47,403 nt of DNA, from contig JABZLB010000020.1 of the NCBI GenBank assembly GCA_015256945.1, forward strand, positions 1 to 47,403, given 5' to 3'. The notes under the pieces are model-generated. The model did not search any database and was not told the DNA's origin. It saw only the letters and a program-made list of their open reading frames with translations. The DNA is from Prevotellaceae bacterium (GTDB taxonomy: Bacteria > Bacteroidota > Bacteroidia > Bacteroidales > Bacteroidaceae). Of this stretch, positions 16,824-25,700 are shown piece after piece. Numbering within the stretch: the first letter of the stretch is position 1; every line of letters starts with the position of its first letter. The translations under genes and the position numbers were made by a program.

Positions 16824-17933
16824 ATGAAAATTCTGCTTCTGGGAGAGTATAGTAATGTGCACGCAACGCTGGCCAAAGGTTTGCGTCAACTGGGCCATAA
16901 GGTAACAGTTGCCAGCAATGGCGACTTATGGAAAGGCTATGAACGCGACATTGATTTGGCCCGGAAAGATGGAAAATGGGGAGGTTTATGTTTATATATA
17001 AAGATGATAAGCCTGCTGCCCTGGCTCAGGGGATATGATGTTGTACAGCTTATCAACCCGATGTTTCTTGAACTAAAGGCTGAACGTATTAAACCTATTT
17101 ATAATTTTCTGCGCAAGCATAATAAATGTGTGGTGATGGGAGCCTTCGGCATGGACTATTACTGGGTAAGCGAAAACCTGCATCGGCTGCCCATGAAATA
17201 CAGCGATTTTAATATAGGAAAGCACCTGCGAACAGACGAACCAGCCCTAAGAGAACGCAACGACTGGTTGAATACGCCCAAGGGGAAGCTCAATAAGATA
17301 ATAGCAAACAGCTGTGACGGTATTGTTGCAGGGCTGTACGAATACTGGGTTTGCTACCATCCTGTGTTTCCTGATAAGACGGTATTCATACCCTATCCTA
17401 TTGTGACAGATCCTGATGTAACCATAAAAGAATCTGATAAAAATAATGTGGTTAAATTATTTTTGGGCATAAGCCGGGGGCGGAGTGCTTACAAGGGAAC
17501 TGATATTATGTGGGAAGCCGCCCGGGACATTTGCAAAAAATACCCAGATAAAATAAGTCTTCGTGTAGTAGAAGGGCTGCCTTATCACGAATATGTAAAG
17601 GCCATGAAAGATGCTGACATCATTCTTGACCAGCTATACAGCTATACACCTGCAATGAACTCGTTGCAGGCGATGAGTATGGGCATTATAAGTATGGGAG
17701 GAGGCGAAGAGGAAGGCTATGAAATAATAAACGAAAAAGAACTCAGGCCTATTATAAACGTGGAACCTTCATACCGCAGTGTTTACACAGCTTTGGAACA
17801 TATCGCACAACATCCTGAAGAGGTAACAATGCGTCGGCAGCAAAGTGTTGACTATGTTAGGAAACACCATAATTATGTACACGTTGCGAAACAGTATGAA
17901 GCATTTTACAATAGACTTGTCATAAGTAAATAA
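16824..17933 (+). CDS. GT4-like glycosyltransferase
   Basis: A 369-residue protein with a GT-B fold pattern. The N-terminal Rossmann segment is MKILLLGEYSNVHATLAKGL; the C-terminal half holds FLGISRGRSAYKGTDIM and the donor-site region KDADIILDQLY, MNSLQAMSMG and GGGEEEGYE. It is recognisable as a group-1/GT4-type enzyme, though divergent. Last of three plus-strand glycosyltransferases; the following gene has its own promoter. The sugar specificity is not apparent. Confidence 0.82.
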   Translation: MKILLLGEYSNVHATLAKGLRQLGHKVTVASNGDLWKGYERDIDLARKDGKWGGLCLYIKMISLLPWLRGYDVVQLINPMFLELKAERIKPIYNFLRKHNKCVVMGAFGMDYYWVSENLHRLPMKYSDFNIGKHLRTDEPALRERNDWLNTPKGKLNKIIANSCDGIVAGLYEYWVCYHPVFPDKTVFIPYPIVTDPDVTIKESDKNNVVKLFLGISRGRSAYKGTDIMWEAARDICKKYPDKISLRVVEGLPYHEYVKAMKDADIILDQLYSYTPAMNSLQAMSMGIISMGGGEEEGYEIINEKELRPIINVEPSYRSVYTALEHIAQHPEEVTMRRQQSVDYVRKHHNYVHVAKQYEAFYNRLVISK

Positions 17934-17947
17934 AATATATGTAAATG

Positions 17948-17978
17948 TTTGTTGATTACGAATTATTAATTACTTTTG
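17948..17978 (+). promoter_or_regulatory. Bacteroidetes-type promoter, textbook spacing
   Basis: TTTG at 17948-17951, a 19-base spacer, then TACTTTTG at 17971-17978 (TAnnTTTG). It lies 22 bases upstream of the ATG at 18001. The best complete promoter in the plus orientation in the window. Confidence 0.8.
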
Positions 17979-18000
17979 CAGCACATAAGAACGATATATC

Positions 18001-18816
18001 ATGAAAGAGAAAAAAGCTATTACACTAAAGACTTTAACCAAAAGCAATGTTTGGGATATTCAGGAAAATGATGTGTTTCGCATGTGGGAAGCAGCAGAAA
18101 AAGATGCTGATCTCAAAGATAATATGCGCAGATACACTGACATTATTAAAACTGCCTTTGACGTTGAAGAAATAATGGTTGACCGTCCGGAGGTAATCTC
18201 TAAATACGAAGCACGTGGATTTAAGGTGGGAAGCATCAAAATTGATGATGAAAACAGGAAGAAATATGCCATCAAAAAGAAGGCTATCATGCGTGTTACT
18301 GATCTTTCGTACGAAAATATTAAACATATTTCTGCTGCAAAACTGGTTAGCGTGTTGGAGCGTAATTTTGGAGGTGGCTGGGAATCACTCTCCCAGAGCA
18401 TACAAGATATTATAGAAACAGGATTTGATATTTCCACGACTACCCTGCCTCAGGAGCGTTTACACAAAGCCGGTGGCCTGTATGAGAAGAAGGTTGCCGA
18501 CGGATATGAGGTTCTTGAAATTCCTAAAGGAACATGGACGGAAGCTATATTTGTTAAAGAAAAGGAAGATGTAGAGAATGAACCACTTGTTCCTCATGGC
18601 GGATTTTCAGAAGATGAAATGGAGGAAATTGTTGTTGATGACGATGAAAACGACAGCGATTCTGATGAGAGTAGAAAACGTAGACCGCAAGATGATGACG
18701 ATGACAGCTTTGATGATGATAAGTTAACAGAGGAGAGTTATCGTACAACATATGAAACTAACCCCGAAGACCTCAACTATGAAGCCGAGGAAATTAGTGA
18801 CGATGAAGAGTTTTAG
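18001..18816 (+). CDS. conserved protein with strongly acidic C-terminal tail
   Basis: A 271-residue soluble protein whose family I recall only as a Bacteroidetes hypothetical. Residues 1-190 are of mixed composition, with a GFKVGSIKIDDENRKKY segment near residue 75, GGGWESLSQ near 125 and EVLEIPKGTWTEAIFVK near 170-186. From about residue 188 to the end the chain is dominated by Asp and Glu (EDEMEEIVVDDDEND, DDDDDSFDDDK), interrupted by one basic patch (RKRRP). It has its own promoter and is closed by a strong terminator, so it is a one-gene unit. The layout of folded domain plus acidic tail recalls RNA polymerase delta or nucleic-acid mimic proteins; that is analogy only. Confidence 0.85.
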   Translation: MKEKKAITLKTLTKSNVWDIQENDVFRMWEAAEKDADLKDNMRRYTDIIKTAFDVEEIMVDRPEVISKYEARGFKVGSIKIDDENRKKYAIKKKAIMRVTDLSYENIKHISAAKLVSVLERNFGGGWESLSQSIQDIIETGFDISTTTLPQERLHKAGGLYEKKVADGYEVLEIPKGTWTEAIFVKEKEDVENEPLVPHGGFSEDEMEEIVVDDDENDSDSDESRKRRPQDDDDDSFDDDKLTEESYRTTYETNPEDLNYEAEEISDDEEF

Positions 18817-18836
18817 TTGAATATCTGCTAAATAAA

Positions 18837-18880
18837 AAACAGGGTATATCAAACCATTGATATACCCTGTTTTGTTTTAT
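18837..18880. terminator. strong bidirectional terminator
   Basis: A perfect 16-base stem (18837-18852 with 18857-18872) and a 4-base loop, with an A-tract before and a T-rich stretch after. It serves the plus-strand acidic-tail gene and the minus-strand dipeptidase gene, which converge here. Confidence 0.95.
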
Positions 18881-18904
18881 AACAATACGATAAAAGCTTG
18901 AATG

Positions 18905-20551
18905 CTATTTATTAGTTGGATATTCGTATTTACTTCCCGTTTCTTCAACAAGACGCTTACGGAACGATTCGGGGAAACCCGGGCGTGAAACATTAGCGCC
19001 CAACCCTTCAGGGGTACGCTGAAACTGTCCGTTAGCATCAGGTTTAACAATCATATCATTATATTTTACAATAAGATAGAAAGCCAGATCTTTCCATCGT
19101 GAAAGCATCTGTTGGGCTTTTTTATTACTGTAATTATTGAGGAACTTCAAAGCCTCAGCCCGATCAGACGAATAAAGCTCGAGGGCTTTTGACTCAATTT
19201 CCTTTTGATTGGCAAAGTAATTTTGCTCTAAGGAGTCGCGGACTTGCTTAAGACTTGGGAACATTAACGAATAACGAGGATAAACCATATTGCTTACCCA
19301 GTTACAAACCCAATAAGCATTGTTCATGGAAAATGTTACCGCATCAGCTCCAGGAGTGTTGTAACATTCGGGCTGTACCGTGTTTCCACAATAAATTGGT
19401 GTATAAGCGACCATGTTTCCATCGTCATTTCCAAACCACAGTATACCGCCAATTTGACGGGGTAGCCAGTCTCTCATCTGAGAAACAAACGAAAAGGCTG
19501 TTTGTTGTGTGCTGACTGGTCGTTCGTTAAAATACTTCTTTCCATTACATGAGAAGATTAACGGTGTTGGTCGATAAGGCATTTGCCAGACTCCTCCACC
19601 AATACTTGTACTGTCAAGAGCAAGTGGTGTACCCTCGTAATGGTCACGCATAGCCTGCTGTACATCCTGTATGGACAGTTTTTTATCAGGAATGACCCAT
19701 AAAGGCATGTCTTCTGCATCTTTATCCTTACCTAAAGCCCAGGGCAAATAGCGTTCGAAGCCTTTCTTAAAACGATTAAAAAAGGCCCAGACACGAGCGT
19801 CACAAAAGCGACGTCCTTCAAAATTCGGAGTAGCATAAACCTGTTTCCAGCTAAAATCTTTGTCGTTACCGGTAAACCATCCTTTCGCTCGGGCAAACTT
19901 TATGACATCTTTAGCATACATGACATTATGCTTGTCGTTCATATTAAATTTACCAATACGGCTCTGGTTAGCATGCGCACATATTGCATTATCGGGAATA
20001 CGCTGGGCAACCCATACCACACTTTTCGACCCTGGTCCCTTACCTTGCATCTCCATAATCCAGGCTTCGTTGGGATCGCATATCGTAAAGGTTTCACCTT
20101 CAGAACAAAAACCATACGTTTGTGCAAGGGTTGTCATGACCTTTATTGCTTCGCGAGCATTCTTAGAACGCTGTAAGGCAATATAGATAAGAGAACCATA
20201 ATCGATTAAACCTGTCGGGTCGACCATATCTTCACGACCTCCATAGGTTGTTTCGGCAATGGTAACCTGGTACTCATTCATGTTACCTATAACGTTATAA
20301 GTCTCAGGAGCTTCGGGAATTTTACCATGATATTTATGGGTATCCCAGTCAATGATGTCGCGCATCTCACCTTTTGTATGTTTTTCTGCTGGATAATGTG
20401 CAAGACCAATAAACATACCATAGTCATCAGCATTATAAGTACAGAAAACAGAACCATCGGCAGAAGCCTTCTTTCCAACAATAAAGTTGGTACAAGAAAA
20501 TACTTTTACTCCAATCAACAAGAAGATGGAAAATATAAAATAACGTTTCAT
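18905..20551 (-). CDS. secreted C69-family dipeptidase (PepD-like)
   Basis: A 548-residue peptidase of family C69, an N-terminal-nucleophile hydrolase that cleaves dipeptides. A signal sequence (MKRYFIFSIFLLIGVKVFS) runs directly into Cys20 of CTNFIVGKKASADGS, the conserved start of the mature enzyme in which Cys is the nucleophile. Other family segments are TIAETTYGGRED, SEGETFTICDPNEAWIMEM and YFNERPVSTQQTAF. The enzyme is thus periplasmic or surface-exposed, fitting peptide-fermenting Bacteroidales. It is last in the minus-strand ileS-lspA run, 73 bases after the DUF4296 gene. Confidence 0.93.
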   Translation of the reverse strand: MKRYFIFSIFLLIGVKVFSCTNFIVGKKASADGSVFCTYNADDYGMFIGLAHYPAEKHTKGEMRDIIDWDTHKYHGKIPEAPETYNVIGNMNEYQVTIAETTYGGREDMVDPTGLIDYGSLIYIALQRSKNAREAIKVMTTLAQTYGFCSEGETFTICDPNEAWIMEMQGKGPGSKSVVWVAQRIPDNAICAHANQSRIGKFNMNDKHNVMYAKDVIKFARAKGWFTGNDKDFSWKQVYATPNFEGRRFCDARVWAFFNRFKKGFERYLPWALGKDKDAEDMPLWVIPDKKLSIQDVQQAMRDHYEGTPLALDSTSIGGGVWQMPYRPTPLIFSCNGKKYFNERPVSTQQTAFSFVSQMRDWLPRQIGGILWFGNDDGNMVAYTPIYCGNTVQPECYNTPGADAVTFSMNNAYWVCNWVSNMVYPRYSLMFPSLKQVRDSLEQNYFANQKEIESKALELYSSDRAEALKFLNNYSNKKAQQMLSRWKDLAFYLIVKYNDMIVKPDANGQFQRTPEGLGANVSRPGFPESFRKRLVEETGSKYEYPTNK

Positions 20552-20624
20552 CTATTGTATATTGTATTTAAATTATATGAATAAAAAGGTTGGCATGAAA
20601 TAACTTGCGGTAAGTCTTTTAATG

Positions 20625-21554
20625 TTATTTCGAACTAATGCCATCGATTTTTGAAGATTGCGGAACAGGCGAACTGCCATCTCCAGGCATACCTTGCGGT
20701 CGCATACGCTGAGAATCGGGCTGTGATTGATTAACAGGTATATTGCTCTCGACAGCATTCTGCTTTACAGACTTAGTACTTACATGGCATCGCATTAAGT
20801 AAATATTACTGATATTCATTAATCGCAGAGTTGTAAGTGAGCTGTTACTACTATTATCTTTCGTCAGTATAAAGTAGCCCTTAACCTCTTTCATGCCTAT
20901 ATTGTCATTGTCTTCAATCTCTATGCGCTGTGCCATAGAAGATGACAACTGAACTGTTCGTGCAATAACACTGTCATTCTTTAATACAACAGCCATTGTT
21001 GCAACACCGCTTCGTATACCATCTTGGAAAATAAAGTCGCAATTAAAATTCAATATTAATTTGTCACCTTTATGAAAAGTAGAATCTGTTTTAAAAGAAT
21101 AAGAATAAAGATTATAAGGTTGATTGGGCATTAAAATAAAGGAACGTTGCGCTCTCCAAATGTCAGCAGTATCTCCTGACGCTGAAAACGAACCAGCATA
21201 AAGTCCTTCTGGTGATCCGTATTTCTTTGCTTCATTCTGCATACGCTCTGCAATATGGCTATATATTGTCTGAAGTTCATCGGTATGACGCATATAATAT
21301 ACCATTGATGTGTCGAATTTTTCCTTACTTACACCATATTTCTCTAATACTAAAGAACGATATGCAACTAAATTTTCATCGTAATTTCCTTTGGCCTGGC
21401 CTGCCATGGCATCGGCGAGATGATAGTCATACAATATATTCTCCATGTCTCCTGCCGAGATAAATTCGGATGGAGTAGATGGTTTACATCCCGTAAATTG
21501 TAATATACCGATAAGTAGGAAAACAATTCCTAAAACAAGTTTTTTATATTCCAT
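20625..21554 (-). CDS. DUF4296-type lipoprotein
   Basis: A 309-residue putative outer-membrane or periplasmic lipoprotein. I choose the ATG at 21554 (MEYKKLVLGIVFLLIG); a Met four codons upstream is less typical. The lipobox is FTGC, with Cys near residue 22. The segment SAGDMENILYDYHLADAM, continuing into YRSLVLEKYGVSKEKFDTSM, is the recognisable DUF4296 core. After that comes a region rich in Ser/Thr and a Pro/Ser/Gln-rich low-complexity end (about residues 270-309). It lies directly after lspA, the peptidase that matures lipoproteins. Function unknown. Confidence 0.85.
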   Translation of the reverse strand: MEYKKLVLGIVFLLIGILQFTGCKPSTPSEFISAGDMENILYDYHLADAMAGQAKGNYDENLVAYRSLVLEKYGVSKEKFDTSMVYYMRHTDELQTIYSHIAERMQNEAKKYGSPEGLYAGSFSASGDTADIWRAQRSFILMPNQPYNLYSYSFKTDSTFHKGDKLILNFNCDFIFQDGIRSGVATMAVVLKNDSVIARTVQLSSSMAQRIEIEDNDNIGMKEVKGYFILTKDNSSNSSLTTLRLMNISNIYLMRCHVSTKSVKQNAVESNIPVNQSQPDSQRMRPQGMPGDGSSPVPQSSKIDGISSK

Positions 21555-21585
21555 GCTCAACCACACTTCAGAATTAAAATATCAG

Positions 21586-22245
21586 TTATCTATTCTTATA
21601 GCGTTTAATGGCATTACTGAAAGTATCACCTATCGTACCCATATCTTTAGTACAGAACAGGAACAAGCAAATAATCCCTGTCGTAACCGAAGCATCTGCA
21701 AAATTAAATATAGGAGAAAAGAAGATAAATTCGTTTCCGCCTACAAAAGGAAACCATGCAGGCCATGTTGTATGAATAATTGGGAAGTAAAACATGTCAA
21801 CAACCTTCCCCATTAAAAAGCCAGAATAGCCCGTTCCAAAGTCTACTATTGTTGAAATATTAAAAGGAGTGGAAGAAGAGAATATCAGGCCATAGAACAT
21901 AGAATCCAATATATTACCAACGGCACCTGCGAAAATCATTGAAAGTAGAATAACATATAAAAATCTTCCTTTCTCTTTAATGACTTGACAAATATACCAA
22001 CCTATAACGGTTACGGCTATGACACGTAATACACTAAGAAATAACTTATTAACTAAGGTAACGCCATAGGCCATACCATTATTCTCAATAAAATAAATAT
22101 AGAACCAGTTCGTTATACGAATTGATTCTCCAATAGACATAGAAGTTTTAACTGCTATCTTTATTGTTTGGTCTATAATCAGAACAGCTATGATTAAAAT
22201 CAGAGCTAAAATACCTTTATTGGCGATAATTTTCTTACACATCAA
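21586..22245 (-). CDS. lspA: lipoprotein signal peptidase II
   Basis: Inner-membrane aspartyl protease that removes the signal peptide from diacylated prolipoproteins. The 219-residue protein has four hydrophobic helices; the two catalytic Asp residues are in GAVGNILDSMFYG and FNFADASVTTG. The FIENNGMAYG segment matches the conserved Asn-Gly-Ala/Met-Phe/Tyr-Gly block. The start (MM, 22245 or 22242) overlaps the end of the upstream gene by 8-11 bases, pointing to translational coupling. Confidence 0.95.
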   Translation of the reverse strand: MMCKKIIANKGILALILIIAVLIIDQTIKIAVKTSMSIGESIRITNWFYIYFIENNGMAYGVTLVNKLFLSVLRVIAVTVIGWYICQVIKEKGRFLYVILLSMIFAGAVGNILDSMFYGLIFSSSTPFNISTIVDFGTGYSGFLMGKVVDMFYFPIIHTTWPAWFPFVGGNEFIFFSPIFNFADASVTTGIICLFLFCTKDMGTIGDTFSNAIKRYKNR

Positions 22246-22624
22246 TATTCTTTCTCAATTTTTTTGTAGAAACGTTAAGTGTAGCATGAGGTACAATACG
22301 TAAACGTTCTTTAGGGATTAGTTCACCTGTAATGCGATCTATTCCATACGTTTTATTCTCAATACGAGTAAGTGCAGCCTCTAAAGATTTAATAAATTTA
22401 TATTCACGTTGCACCTTTTGAACGAGATTCTCTCTTGTAATAATCTCTGTACCTTCCTCTAAAATATTATAAGATGCTGACGTATCAGCATCAGTATTTG
22501 AATTGGCATTACTTAACTCTTGCATTGCCTCGCCATAACTCTGACGAGCTATTGAAAGCTTATTATTGATTATTTGCCGAAACTCTGCAAGTTCTTCGTC
22601 AGAATAATGTCTACTGAGTCCCAT
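22235..22624 (-). CDS. DksA/TraR-family protein without zinc cysteines
   Basis: A 129-residue protein with the family plan: N-terminal helix (MGLSRHYSDEELAEFRQIIN), a helical hairpin with an acidic tip (NTDADTSA, residues 43-50), and the C-terminal globule YGIDRITGELIPKERLR. In typical DksA/TraR proteins the position after YGI is Cys, one of four zinc ligands; here it is Asp, and the whole protein has no cysteine. Relatives in Bacteroidetes keep at most one Cys here. The fold may hold without metal. It could bind RNA polymerase through its secondary channel like DksA, but this is inference from family. Between ileS and lspA. Confidence 0.88.
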   Translation of the reverse strand: MGLSRHYSDEELAEFRQIINNKLSIARQSYGEAMQELSNANSNTDADTSASYNILEEGTEIITRENLVQKVQREYKFIKSLEAALTRIENKTYGIDRITGELIPKERLRIVPHATLNVSTKKLRKNIDV

Positions 22625-22659
22625 ATGGAAAATTATATCAGAGATTTAAAAAGAAAATA

Positions 22660-22706
22660 TTTTTTCGTTTCCATTCTGTTTAAAAGTTAGAATAGAAACG
22701 AAAAAA
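22660..22706 (-). terminator. long hairpin between ileS and the DksA-like gene
   Basis: Arms 22660-22677 and 22689-22706 pair over 18 bases; the single mismatch on the plus strand becomes a U-G pair in minus-strand RNA, so the stem is complete in the ileS transcript. The arms carry runs of six T and six A. No separate U-run follows, so it may be an attenuator or RNA-processing site rather than a full terminator. Confidence 0.6.
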
Positions 22707-22719
22707 CATCACAAATATA

Positions 22720-25700
22720 TTACACTTTTTTAATTTGAATATTCAAATTAAAATTATCAAACTCTATTTCAGAACCATTATTATTTGCAATAATAATATT
22801 GTCAGCTAAAACTTGAGACATAATATAATCTGAAAAATCTTTTACCGCATCGTCCATTTCAGCATATGGGCTTACCGTTACAATAATACGATCAGTAATA
22901 TCCAAGCCTGTATCTTTCCGCATATTCTGAATTCGATTTATAAGTTCACGAGCCAAGCCTTCCTTACGTAATTCAGAAGTTAACTCTACTTCCAAAGCAA
23001 CAGTAATATTCCCATCATTACTTACAAGCCAACCTGGAATATCTTCAGAAATGATGTCAACATCATCAATAACAACTGATATTAAATCATCATTTACATG
23101 GAAAGTGATTGTACCTTGCTTTTCAAAGGCTGTAATTTCTTCTTGTGTTAAACTCTCCATCTTGGCTGCCACGGCTTTCATTTGCTTACCGTATTTTTTA
23201 CCCATGACACGGAAGTTACACTTTACTTTTTTTACAAGGATTCCTTGTCCTTCAGCAAACTTCAGTTCTTTAACATTTACTTCGTTCAGAATCAAATCCT
23301 TTACAGCCTCAATATGCGCTTTCTGCTCTTGATCTATTGCAGGAATCATAATCTGTTGTAGAGGTTGACGAACTTTTATATTCACTTTTCTGCGAAGCGC
23401 CAAAACCATAGATGTAATTTTCTGCGCAATATCCATTCGCTTCTCGAGGTCTTCATCAATAAGAGAAGTGTCTATCTCTGGGAAAGTTTCAAGATGGACT
23501 GATTCTTTTTCACCTCCTAAATCATGATATAATTGATCTGCATAGAAAGGTGCGAAAGGTGCAAGGAGTTTTGAAATCGTAAGTAAACATGTGTAAAGTG
23601 AAGAGTAAGCAGCAAGTTTATCATTACTCATCTCTTTGCCCCAGAAACGTTTTCTATTAAGCCTGACATACCAATTACTTAAATCGTTATTCACAAAGGA
23701 ATCGATGAGACGTCCTGCACGAGTTGGATCATAATTGTCTAATTCAGACTTAACATGTTTAATCAGTGAATTAAGACTTGATAATATCCAACGATCTATT
23801 TCTGTCAAAGAATTGGTACTAAATGACAATGCACTTTGTTTAGGATTAAAACCGTCAACATTGGCATAAAGAGCAAAGAAACTATATGTATTATATAATG
23901 TTCCAAAGAATTTACGACGACACTCGTCTACACCATTTTCGTCAAACTTTAAGTTATCCCAAGGTTCACTATTAGTTAGCATATAGAATCGTACAGCGTC
24001 AGCACCATACTTATCTATCATTTCAAAGGGATTAATAACGTTACCAACGTGTTTACTCATTTTGTTACCCTTTGAATCGAGCACAAGTCCTGATGATATT
24101 ACATTTTTAAAAGCAACAGAATCAAAAACCATAGTTGCAATAGCATGTAATGTAAAAAACCATCCACGAGTCTGATCTACTCCCTCATTAATAAAGTCGG
24201 CGGGGAAAAATGCAGGGGCAATAGGTGTACCAGAATATGAGCTATGAACAAGCATATTTCTATATTCCATTTCTGATAATCCCGTACACTTAAGTTCTTC
24301 TTTATCAATTTCTCCTTCAAATGGATAATGAGATTGTGCATAGGGCATGGAACCAGAATCAAACCACACATCAATTAAATCACTCTCTCGATACATTGGT
24401 TTTCCTGTATCACTTACCAAAATTATATAATCAATATAAGGACGATGAAGGTCTATCTTATTATAATTATCTACACTGTAATCACCTACTATAAAGTTTC
24501 TATCCTTTAATGGATTAGAGCTCATAAAGCCTGCAGATACAGACTTTTCTATTTCAGTGTAAAGCTCTTCAATTGAGCCAATGCATTTCTCGTTTTTATC
24601 TTCATCACGCCAAATCGGCAATGGTGTTCCCCAAAAACGTGAACGTGACAGATTCCAATCATTAAGATTTTCAAGCCAATTGCCAAATCGCCCAGAACCT
24701 GTCGATTCTGGATGCCAATTAATAGTTTTATTTAGAGCAACCATCTCCTCTTTTTTCATGGTATCACGAATAAACCAACTATCAAGTGGATAATATAGAA
24801 TTGGTTTATCAGTACGCCAAGAATGAGGATAATTATGTATATGCTTTTCTATCTTAAAAGCAAGACCTTGCTGTTTTAATTCCAAACAAATAATGACATT
24901 CAAATCATCATCTTTCTCAGACTGCTCTTTATTCCATATACCATTAAGATTATATTTAGGAGCATAGGAGTTCTTAACATAATCACCAGCATGATGATTA
25001 TATAATTCAATATTAACACAAGATTTAATAAATGTAGAATCTAATTCATCAACGGTATAATACTTTCCTTGCAGGTCTACCATTGGACGAGTTTCTCCTT
25101 TTTTATTTATAAGATACAAAGAAGGGATTCCTGCATCTTTAGCAACCTTTGCATCATCTGCACCAAACGTAGGTGCAATATGAACGATACCTGTTCCATC
25201 CTCGGTCGTTACATAATCACCTAAGATAACTCGAAATGCATTATCGCTCATTTCAACGAACTTATCTACACCATTTTGTTCGTTAAACACTTTATCCGGA
25301 TGCGCTGTAGCATATTCATTTACAAAAGCAGAACTATACTCTCCTATCTTTTCACATGGCTTTATCCATGGCATGAGTTGAGCATAATGAAGACCTTCAA
25401 GATCCTTACCCTTCATATGGTCAACTATTCGCCAAGGACATTTTTTTTCTTCTTTATTAAAAGCTCCTAACTTACCATCCTTAACTTCCTGTTCAGGAGA
25501 GAAGTAAGCATTAACACGACTTTCTGCTATGATAACTGTTAACGGTTCACCATTATAAGGATTATACGATTCAATAGCAACATAGTCTATCTTAGGGCCC
25601 ACACATAGTGCAACATTTGAAGGAAGTGTCCAAGGTGTCGTAGTCCATGCTATAAAATATGGTTTACCATGTCTGTTCCAAGTTGGTTTGGGATCTTTTA

